Part shown: positions 1-5,900 of the stretch, piece by piece
How the letters are laid out: the number at the start of each line of letters is the position of its first letter
Numbering within the stretch: position 1 is the stretch's first letter
Assembly (NCBI GenBank): GCA_030670605.1
Contig: DAOVBK010000047.1
Coordinates: forward strand, 1 to 8,897
Reading direction: 5' to 3'
Origin: Candidatus Stahliibacteriota bacterium
GTDB lineage: Bacteria; Hydrothermota; Tepidihabitantia; SM23-42
DNA length: 8,897 bases
Translations under genes and position numbers: made by a program
Notes under the pieces: model-generated
The model's input: only the letters and a program-made list of their open reading frames with translations
Told to the model about the DNA's origin: nothing
Database searches by the model: none

Positions 1-2
1 TC

Positions 3-1280
3 AAACAACGATTAGAGCCATTTCCGGTCCGTGTCGAGATGGTGTCACGCTTTAGGAAAAAGGATGAATTAAGCAAGGTGCTCAAGGACATTGCGAGCGG
101 AAGCGTTGATATTGTGATTGGTACGCACAGATTGCTCCAACCAGATGTGTTTTTCAAGGACTTGGGACTACTCATTATTGACGAAGAGCAGCGATTTGGT
201 GTCGTGCAAAAAGAGAAAATAAGAAACATCGCTCCGGGGGTTGATACGTTCTATCTCTCTGCGACGCCGATACCGCGCACACTGTACATGGGATTAACAG
301 GACTCAAGGATGTCTCCAACATATACACCCCACCTCCCGGACGCAAGGATATCATAACGAAAGTTCTTTATTATGATGAAGAAGAGATCAGAAAGATAAT
401 CATTGCTGAAATCGAACGCAGTGGTCAAGTATTCTTCGTGCACAACCGTATCCAGACACTCGATACGGTTCGCACGAAACTGAGCACACTTCTTCCCGAT
501 GTCAAGATCTGCATGCTCCACGGGCAGATGCGCGAAGACATCACCGCTAGGAGAATGGTGGATTTCATAGAGGGAAAGTACGACCTCCTCCTCTCTACTG
601 CAATTATTGAATCGGGATTGGATATGCCCCGTGTCAACACCATCATTGTGGACCACTCGTATCAATTCGGTCTTGCCGACCTGCATCAACTGAGAGGCAG
701 AGTTGGACGCACCGACGTCCAGGCTTATGCATTCTTCATTGTTCCTTCTCACAAGCGGATGACTGATGAAGCACACCGCAGACTCAGTGCGCTCATCGCG
801 TACGCGTCGCTCGGCTCAGGGTTCCGGCTTGCACTGAGGGATATGGAAATACGCGGCGTTGGAAATCTCCTGGGAAAAGAGCAGTCAGGTCATATGAATG
901 CAATCGGATACAATCTGTACATCAAAATACTGCGTGAGGCAGTAAGCGCATTACAGGGTATGAAAGTCATCCATGAACCATTGCTCGATGTAAAAATGGA
1001 CGCTTACATACCGGGCACGTATATCGCAAAAACCTACGAACGAACCGCGTTATACAAGAGGCTCCTAACGGTTGAGTCTCAGCACGAACTGCGTTCGATC
1101 AAAGAGGAAATCACTGATCGTTTTGGTGCCTATCCTCAAGAAGTGAAACATCTCTTTGTCCTATCTGAGATTCGTCTAAAGGCTCGTGAAATAGATTCAA
1201 CCGAAGTTGTTCGCAGAGGACAGAAAATCTTTTTCTATAAAGAAGGCAATGTTATATACAGCCAAACAGTAAGAACATAA
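3..1280 (+). CDS. mfd: Transcription-repair coupling factor Mfd, C-terminal part (5' end outside window)
   Basis: Mfd is an ATP-driven DNA translocase that removes stalled RNA polymerase from DNA lesions and recruits UvrA for nucleotide excision repair in the cytoplasm. The frame is open from the left edge (first whole codon at 3) and gives 425 residues. Counting from the in-frame ATG at 39, superfamily 2 motifs appear in order: DEEQRFGV (48-55, motif II), SATPIPRT (74-81, motif III), the STAIIESGLDMP stretch (186-197, motif V) and QLRGRVGR (217-224, motif VI). LRDMEIRGVGNLLGKEQSG (266-284) matches the translocation region typical of Mfd. The Walker A motif and the UvrB-like and polymerase-interacting domains lie outside the window. 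The TRCF domain (from about 321) contains DRFGAYP but only about 50 residues follow it, roughly half the tail of E. coli Mfd. The ATG at 39 is internal, not the real start. Identity is very secure. Confidence 0.96.
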   Translation, partial: KQRLEPFPVRVEMVSRFRKKDELSKVLKDIASGSVDIVIGTHRLLQPDVFFKDLGLLIIDEEQRFGVVQKEKIRNIAPGVDTFYLSATPIPRTLYMGLTGLKDVSNIYTPPPGRKDIITKVLYYDEEEIRKIIIAEIERSGQVFFVHNRIQTLDTVRTKLSTLLPDVKICMLHGQMREDITARRMVDFIEGKYDLLLSTAIIESGLDMPRVNTIIVDHSYQFGLADLHQLRGRVGRTDVQAYAFFIVPSHKRMTDEAHRRLSALIAYASLGSGFRLALRDMEIRGVGNLLGKEQSGHMNAIGYNLYIKILREAVSALQGMKVIHEPLLDVKMDAYIPGTYIAKTYERTALYKRLLTVESQHELRSIKEEITDRFGAYPQEVKHLFVLSEIRLKAREIDSTEVVRRGQKIFFYKEGNVIYSQTVRT

Positions 1281-1289
1281 GTACGTGTT

Positions 1290-1305
1290 GCGAGGCGTGT
1301 CTCGC
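1290..1305 (+). other. Short hairpin after mfd, doubtful terminator
   Basis: GCGAG (1290-1294) pairs with CTCGC (1301-1305) around a six-base loop, ten bases after the mfd stop codon. No T-run follows, so it is not a standard intrinsic terminator. It could be a weak 3' end structure or chance. The rest of 1306-1450 shows only the octamer repeat. Confidence 0.25.
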
Positions 1306-1352
1306 GCAGAATGGGCCTATGGCGTATTGCTTATGGCAGATGGTCAGTAATG

Positions 1353-1392
1353 CAACCATACAACTATGCAGCTATCAAACTATACAACGAAA
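1353..1392. repeat. Degenerate octamer tandem repeat, about five units
   Basis: Reading in eights gives CAACCATA, CAACTATG, CAGCTATC, AAACTATA, CAACGAAA, with consensus CAACTATA. The units diverge but keep a strict 8-base period in the spacer between mfd and the next gene. No coding or RNA role is evident. Confidence 0.6.
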
Positions 1393-1453
1393 CCGTGTGT
1401 CTCTACATCACGTCCCCCTGATAACGAGGTGTTGGCGCACTGACTGGCGTGCG

Positions 1454-1482
1454 TTGACATCGTATCGTATCTGCGCTACAAT
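1454..1482 (+). promoter_or_regulatory. Sigma-70-type promoter for the 97-residue membrane protein gene
   Basis: A perfect -35 box TTGACA (1454-1459) is followed by exactly 17 bases and a -10 box TACAAT (1477-1482), one mismatch from TATAAT. Transcription should start near 1489-1490, so the leader would be only about ten bases and begin practically at the AAAGGAGG ribosome site (1488-1495). A small inverted repeat, CGCAC (1436-1440) and GTGCG (1449-1453), abuts the -35 box and might be an operator; that part is weak inference. Confidence 0.8.
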
Positions 1483-1499
1483 GAAATAAAGGAGGCAAT

Positions 1500-1793
1500 A
1501 TGGAACAAAAGTTCAAGGCATTACGGACGATATCAGTTATCTTGAAGATATTTGCATGGGTTGTGGCAGTGTTCACAATCATTGGTTTTTTTGTCATGCT
1601 TGTCGGCGGTGCTGCACTGAGCCAATTCAGCAGCCGCTATGGTGCACCGGGCATTTGGGGTCCACTCGGTGGCGTGGCAATGGCGTTTTACATACTCATT
1701 ATTGGCGCGCTATGGTTTCTCAGCCTCCTTGCTGGAGCTGACCTTATCCTTGTCATCCTCGCGATTGAAGAAAATACGAGGAAGAGTAGTTAG
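1500..1793 (+). CDS. Small two-helix membrane protein, function unknown
   Basis: The product has 97 residues. A basic N-terminus (KFKALR) precedes a hydrophobic segment at about 11-40, then a short polar, glycine-rich stretch (SQFSSRYGAPGIWG, 41-54) and a second hydrophobic segment at about 57-88. The tail is IEENTRKSS. From memory, a short IEENTR-like tail after a last hydrophobic helix recurs in small uncharacterised bacterial membrane proteins, but I cannot name a family. The start is well fixed: GGAGG (1491-1495) lies four bases before the ATG, just below a strong promoter, so the gene is probably transcribed alone and actively. A heptamer repeat begins over its last codons. It probably sits in the inner membrane; no enzyme motif is visible. 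Confidence 0.8.
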   Translation: MEQKFKALRTISVILKIFAWVVAVFTIIGFFVMLVGGAALSQFSSRYGAPGIWGPLGGVAMAFYILIIGALWFLSLLAGADLILVILAIEENTRKSS

Positions 1794-1819
1794 TAGCCAG
1801 TCGTGAATAGTCAGTACTC
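1785..1819. repeat. Degenerate AGTAGNN heptamer array
   Basis: Reading in sevens gives AGTAGTT, AGTAGCC, AGTCGTG, AATAGTC, AGTACTC. The array starts before the stop codon (1791-1793) of the membrane protein gene and runs into the spacer. The CTACTGY heptamers at 1827-1843 and 1917-1937 are the same motif on the opposite strand, so the arrays face each other. Confidence 0.6.
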
Positions 1820-1846
1820 CTTGTTCCTACTGTCTACTGCTTATGC

Positions 1847-1882
1847 CGATTTTTCCCAAATCTTGATTTGGACGAAAAATCG
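1847..1882. repeat. Long hairpin of the composite repeat, copy A
   Basis: The left arm 1847-1862 (CGATTTTTCCCAAATC) pairs with 1865-1882 (GATTTGGACGAAAAATCG). This gives 16 possible pairs with a two-base bulge (AC, 1872-1873) on the right arm. It has no flanking T-run suited to termination of either neighbour, although it lies between two converging genes. Its CCAAATC/GATTTGG core recurs in the hairpin at 2248-2268. Confidence 0.65.
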
Positions 1883-1886
1883 CGCA

Positions 1887-1912
1887 CCCCGTCTTTCAAA
1901 AGAAATACGGGG
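1887..1912 (-). repeat. REP-like stem-loop, copy A
   Basis: CCCCGTCTTTC (1887-1897) pairs with GAAATACGGGG (1902-1912) around an AAAA loop, 11 positions with one mismatch. Read on the - strand it is preceded by GTAGGGAG, resembling the GTAG head of bacterial REP elements. The CTACTGT heptamers adjoin the head side. Confidence 0.55.
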
Positions 1913-1947
1913 CTCCCTACTGTCTACTGCTTACTTTCTCTTTCTAC

Positions 1948-2127
1948 TCACTCTTTGCACCCGAAATAAAAGGTGATTGAGAAAAGAAGCATTACTATTG
2001 TTAAACGCAAATACGTTATTGCGCCGAGCCCAAAAAGAATCTTTTCAGGGAAGAACAAACGTGCAACAACGCCAAGAATGATAGTGATGCAACCCAGCAA
2101 AAGAGCTATTTTTTGTAGCATCTTCAT
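1948..2127 (-). CDS. 59-residue two-helix membrane protein, function unknown
   Basis: The product is a short, strongly hydrophobic protein with two predicted membrane helices, at about 4-23 and 38-56, joined by RLFFPEKILFGLGAITYLR. The tail is GCKE. The frame opens further upstream at a GTG (2139), but that GTG lies against the ribosome site GGAGG (2133-2137). The ATG at 2127, five bases downstream of GGAGG, is the better start; the ATG at 2121 is a poorer alternative. It converges with the 97-residue membrane protein gene across repeats and is the last gene of the - strand series. Its own leader is rich in hairpins. I do not recognise a named family. Confidence 0.7.
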   Translation of the reverse strand: MKMLQKIALLLGCITIILGVVARLFFPEKILFGLGAITYLRLTIVMLLFSITFYFGCKE

Positions 2128-2142
2128 TTTTTCCTCCACGGA

Positions 2143-2168
2143 CCTCGCCCTTTAATCAAAGGGCGAGG
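2143..2168 (-). promoter_or_regulatory. Perfect 11-bp hairpin just upstream of a ribosome site
   Basis: CCTCGCCCTTT (2143-2153) pairs perfectly with AAAGGGCGAGG (2158-2168) around a four-base loop. In the - strand transcript it ends five bases before the GGAGG of the 59-residue membrane protein gene. No T-run follows on either strand, so it is not a typical terminator. It may affect translation or transcript stability, or be another repeat unit. CGAGGG (2164-2169) can pair instead with CCCTCG (2182-2187), so folds compete. Confidence 0.5.
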
Positions 2169-2175
2169 GTTCAGT

Positions 2176-2231
2176 GTCCCGCCCTCGGTCTCGAGTGTAC
2201 CGAGAGAAGCTTCCATTCAGAAGCGAGGGAC
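2176..2231. repeat. Potential three-way-junction structure
   Basis: GTCCC (2176-2180) can close with GGGAC (2227-2231) around two inner hairpins: CTCGGT/ACCGAG (2184-2189 with 2199-2204) and GCTTC/GAAGC (2209-2213 with 2220-2224). The stems are short and could partly be chance, but the region has unusually dense self-complementarity for a spacer. Confidence 0.35.
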
Positions 2232-2247
2232 CTCTTTATCATGATTT

Positions 2248-2268
2248 GACCAAACCTATGATTTGGTC
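2248..2268. repeat. Hairpin of the composite repeat, copy B
   Basis: GACCAAA (2248-2254) pairs perfectly with TTTGGTC (2262-2268) around a seven-base loop. Like the hairpin at 1847-1882, it has a CCAAA...GATTTGG core, is followed by a C/G-rich link, and then by a second stem-loop ending in GCTCCC. Confidence 0.5.
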
Positions 2269-2270
2269 GC

Positions 2271-2300
2271 TCTAATCGCGACTGGGAAGTCGCTCCCACA
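2271..2300 (-). repeat. REP-like element, copy B
   Basis: GCGACT (2278-2283) and AGTCGC (2288-2293) form a perfect stem with a GGGA loop. Read on the - strand the unit begins TGTGGGAGCGACTTCCC and continues with the other arm. This is very like the GTGGGAGCGAC-type REP sequences known from gammaproteobacteria: a GTGG head, GGAG, then an imperfect palindrome. Similarity is from memory; the assignment is by form, not by database search. Confidence 0.6.
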
Positions 2301-2306
2301 ATCAAT

Positions 2307-2348
2307 CTACTGTTTACTGCTCCCTGCATCCAGATTACTGTTCCCTCT
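2307..2348. repeat. Degenerate CTACTGY heptamer array
   Basis: Reading in sevens gives CTACTGT, TTACTGC, TCCCTGC, ATCCAGA, TTACTGT, TCCCTCT. It adjoins the REP-like unit just as the heptamers at 1917-1937 adjoin copy A. Together with the hairpins it accounts for most of the 271-base spacer 2128-2398. I see no clear promoter or intrinsic terminator in that spacer. Confidence 0.55.
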
Positions 2349-2398
2349 TTCTGTGGAAGGAGTTTCCTAACCCCGATTCCAGTTGAAAAATCTCCACG

Positions 2399-2866
2399 CT
2401 ACTTCACAAACTCATCTTGAATAGCCTTTACTGCATTAGTCACTTTCTCCCGCTGCACAACAATACTCACGGACGAAAGTGATGCACTAATCATCTCGAT
2501 GTTCACACCATGATCAGCGAGTCTGGCGAAAACCTTACCAGCGATTCCCGGTGTCGAAGACAACATTGGGCCGAATATGGTTATGAGCGCGCAGTTCTTG
2601 TCGACCGCGATCTTCTTTGTCTTGAACGTTTCCCGCATTGTCTCAATGACCTTGCAGGCCTTATCAACATACGGTTCAAGGACCGCGAACGAGATATCTG
2701 CACGACCACGACCAATCGATGTTGTTGAAATTAACTCAACATTAAGACCGTGTTGACCAAGTGCGCCGAAGACCTCAGCAGCAATGCCCTGACGGTCAAC
2801 AACACCATGAAGTGTGATCCTGGCAATATCGCTATTGAAATTTATCCCTTCGATGAATTTACCCAT
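2399..2866 (-). CDS. Stand-alone tandem ACT protein, aspartokinase regulatory-domain type
   Basis: The product has 155 residues and consists of two ACT domains, at about 14-80 and 92-155. The sequence closely follows the C-terminal regulatory part of aspartate kinases: RITLHGVVDRQGIAAEVFGA and LNVELISTTSIGRGRADISF in the first, and FGPMLSSTPGIAGKVFARLA and VNIEMISASLSSVSIVV in the second. No kinase domain is attached or present nearby. It thus resembles the separately made beta subunit of some aspartokinases, which binds lysine or threonine for feedback control. It could act on a separate catalytic subunit or be a free amino-acid sensor. The ATG at 2866 is chosen because GGAGGAG (2871-2877) precedes it. 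The frame stays open to 2920, but those 18 codons are only the heptamer repeat. Family call firm, partner unknown. Confidence 0.88.
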   Translation of the reverse strand: MGKFIEGINFNSDIARITLHGVVDRQGIAAEVFGALGQHGLNVELISTTSIGRGRADISFAVLEPYVDKACKVIETMRETFKTKKIAVDKNCALITIFGPMLSSTPGIAGKVFARLADHGVNIEMISASLSSVSIVVQREKVTNAVKAIQDEFVK

Positions 2867-2870
2867 ACAA

Positions 2871-2877
2871 CTCCTCC
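2871..2877 (-). promoter_or_regulatory. Ribosome binding site fixing the ACT gene start
   Basis: GGAGGAG on the - strand lies four bases before the ATG at 2866. It sits between the coding start and the heptamer array, which rules out the longer N-terminus. Confidence 0.8.
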
Positions 2878-2882
2878 GAACC

Positions 2883-2917
2883 GGGATACGGGATACAGGA
2901 TACACGATACAAGATAT
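2883..2917. repeat. Degenerate GGGATAC heptamer tandem repeat
   Basis: Reading in sevens gives GGGATAC, GGGATAC, AGGATAC, ACGATAC, AAGATAT. The units decay steadily from left to right. The array fills half of the 74-base gap between the peptidase stop codon and the ACT gene. CAGGAT (2896-2901) and ATCCTG (2923-2928) could also pair, but the loop is long. No promoter of good quality is visible here. Confidence 0.75.
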
Positions 2918-2940
2918 CATACATCCTGCATCTGCTCCGT

Positions 2941-5900
2941 CTACCGTGCGATTATGAACTTCTCCACACTCTCATCGCTTGCCGTGCCTGAACTCACGGT
3001 CACTTTCACCAAATACACACCGTTGCTAATGTCATCCATATATCTATCGTGTACATCCCAGTGTATCTGATTGTAACCAGCTTGACATGAGACATTCTCG
3101 ATTGTCCTGATGAGCCTCCCGGCAATCGTAAAAACCTTAACATCTGCTGTAGCAGCATTTGTCAGATCAAATGTGAACCATAAACCACCATCATTCTTGA
3201 GCGGGTTAGGATACATAAGAAGATTCTCAATCGCTATTCTATCCTGCTGCTCAACATTGAGGTGGAGTGTATCAATTGCCTGATTACCAACATTATCGGC
3301 AACATTGACCACAATCGTATTCTCATCCTCGGGTAATGAGATTTGAATAGTGAATTCACCTGCTGTTTGCGAATTTCTGTCATAGCGGAAATAGTCGCGC
3401 AGGTCGATTCTCTCCTTGATTTTCCCATTGATTTCAAGAAAGAAACCGAGTGCGCTCTCGGTCGGGTGAAGCAGGTACATACCGTTCGTGTCAGAGACCG
3501 TGCCGGTGAGGGTGAATTCCTCTTCCACCCAATCATTATCAGTCAATTTCCTACCACCATCGTACAGTAATACGTGCGGACCGCTCTCATCGGATGATGG
3601 TGAAGCAGTACCATACACGCGTATGGAATCGATCATTGAACCTTTCATCTGCCGGTGGCTGTATGCCTTAATGACTGGGTTGTTGGTTGTTGAGACTTGT
3701 GGCACAATGATGGTTGCCGTATCATCCCAGTATCCTTGATAGATTTCTTTGCCATCGATCGCATATCCGAATGGCACATACGTGCTGGCTCCGGTCTGCA
3801 CTTCGCGCCAGACATACCCGGCAATGGAATAGGCTGTCGTAGAATCAAGTGCACGGATCGTGTCTGCGTCCCGGATAAGGGCGCTGAGATAAAAGTCATC
3901 TTGATCGGTGGCGCTGACATAATGGTCATTTTGGCCGGTTGCGACGCTGAGCTCCTCGAGCGGTCGCAATTTCTCAGGCCACGCAGTCAGTTCCATACGC
4001 TGCCTGACCATTCTCATTCTCGTTGCCGGATCACCAAGCAGGAGATAACGCGCACTCCACGCGCCATCACGTGCAACAAAACAGTGCTCACCCATGGTGA
4101 GGTCGCTCGTCGTGTCAGTTACTGAATTGAATAACTGTTTGCCAATGATTGCATTGTTCCCTGGACCAGTTCCACACGATGAACCGAGCGCACCGATCGC
4201 ACCATCTTTTATGCGCACGAGTTCTTCAGCAATACACTCATGGTCAGTATCGTCAAACCGGCCGACCGTACATGAACCGAAATAGAACAGGTACTGTCTC
4301 CTGCCATTATTGATCCGCGGTATGTCTGTACTTGCCCAGAACAGCTGCTCGTCCGCAAGCTGATGCGTATTGCCATGACCGAAGAACACGCCCGCATACG
4401 CACCCTTGTTCAACTCTCTGATGAACGCAGTCTGGGCATCAGGTTTTTTTGTCGGATATGAAAAAATCCCTTGATTATTTCCTGCGTAACTTACCATGTA
4501 CACTTTTGCAAACGAGTACCGTGAATTCGAGACCGTGTTGGCAATGGACTCACATGGACCGCAATGCGTGTACGGACTCTCCCAACCATAGGAATTGCTG
4601 TATTCATCATCACCAGCAAGGATGAGCCGATTATTCCACATGCCATCAATGTCTTTCGTCTCATAGGTGATCACCTTATCAGTGAAATCACGCACCTCCT
4701 GCGGCATGCGCACCGTCGTTCTACCGAGCACCATCATCTCACCAGTACCGAAAAAATTCACGTATTCACCTTCATAGATATAGTTGGGTGGTATACCTGC
4801 ATTGCCGAAGATGATTGAACGTTCTTCATACATGGGGATAAAATTGGGTGAATTCGGCTTACCGAGATTGTTCTTGTAATCATAGGTTCCATCACCGACA
4901 AGTAAGACAAAGGTCGGTACTGTTGTCCAGTTGTTGTATGCGTAGTAGAGAAAGTGCTTGATGGCTAATGGTTCATACCTTCCGTACGAGAAATCATCAT
5001 AGATATCATGTACCTTGACGACCTGCGTAGTATACTCCTGACTACGGTATTCCACCAGCGGCATGATCGCATTGTAGAAATTCTCATGAGTAATAAAAAG
5101 ATACTCACACCCTGCACCTGGCTGCCTGAGCCTGCCTGGATTGGCAGCAATGAGTTCAGCTGGTTTTGCTAATTCGTATTTCGAGAAGTAGAGCAACTGG
5201 AATGAATCTGTGCTGCTCGAAAGTGTAACCGTGTTCCCGGCACTCGTGTAATTACTGAGCACCAGTGGGCTCCGTGGAACTGTAATATCGAGTATGAATG
5301 GGTCAGTACTAACATCCGTACATCTGACCGTGTAGGTTGTCTCCTGCTCAAACCACGCATGAAATGGTGCATTGATCTCAGCGCGACGGGCGTATTGCAG
5401 ATCGATATTGTCAAACAGGGTTCTCAGACTCACGGTTGTGCCTGCTGGTCTCGTAATGGTAAAGACAAAATCAGAAGCATCGCCTGATAAGGCACCACTT
5501 CCGTCTATGTAGTTAGGCGGCAGACTGACCTTACGCGGAAGTGACAACGTATCATAAAAGAAAAGCTCTCCACCAAGTTCACAATTATAGATGAATGAAC
5601 CGAGCCTTTCCGTGAATACACCAACACTGATATCTGCCTGACCGCGTGCACGCGGGTGCGCGATCGGAACGGTTATGCTCGCACTCGGACTGCTTCCTGG
5701 TGATACACCGAGCCAGAACCAGTTGATGCCAGACCGCGTCTCATTGCCCCGGTCTTCTTCAAAGTGGAGAATCTCCCGGACCGTTGAATCAGGCGTTGCA
5801 CCATTCCATACCGCATCAACGGTTTCCATGCGCTCTCCGAATTCACCGCCAAAGGTAAACCAGTACACATTGTTGCGTGCATAAGCATTCGCATACCAGC

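Larger units (their letters stand above)
1826..1933. repeat. Hairpin module between 18-bp direct repeats
   Basis: CCTACTGTCTACTGCTTA occurs exactly at 1826-1843 and 1916-1933, 90 bases apart. Each copy is made of CTACTGY heptamers. Between them sit two hairpins in series (1847-1882 and 1887-1912). This looks like a small non-coding repeat element placed in, or duplicated with, a heptamer array. No reading frame of note lies inside it. Confidence 0.65.

Noticed and set aside
294..776. 160-codon open frame on the - strand
   Set aside because: It lies wholly opposite the conserved helicase motifs of mfd and shows no protein features of its own.
1281..1400. Frameshifted remainder of Mfd after its stop codon
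   Set aside because: Translations of the following bases do not resemble the Mfd C-terminus, and the sequence soon turns into octamer repeat.
2143..2168. Rho-independent terminator
   Set aside because: The stem is perfect but no T-run follows on either strand, and it lies just before a ribosome site.
2176..2231. tRNA or tRNA-like gene in the three-way fold
   Set aside because: It has only two arms, no 7-bp acceptor stem, no T-loop consensus and no anticodon arm.
2246..2274. Promoter with TTGACC as -35 on the + strand
   Set aside because: At 17 bases spacing the -10 position reads GCTCTA, and no + strand gene follows.
1785..2348. CRISPR array
   Set aside because: Repeats are 7 bases long or form hairpin modules; there are no evenly spaced 24-40 base repeats with unique spacers and no cas genes.
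2867..2920. N-terminal extension of the ACT protein by 18 codons
   Set aside because: The codons are a translated heptamer repeat, and a strong ribosome site lies directly before the ATG at 2866.
3697..4125. 142-codon open frame on the + strand
   Set aside because: It is antisense to the conserved C25 peptidase gene, with no ribosome site or recognisable domain; the frame at 5877-6266 is rejected for the same reason.
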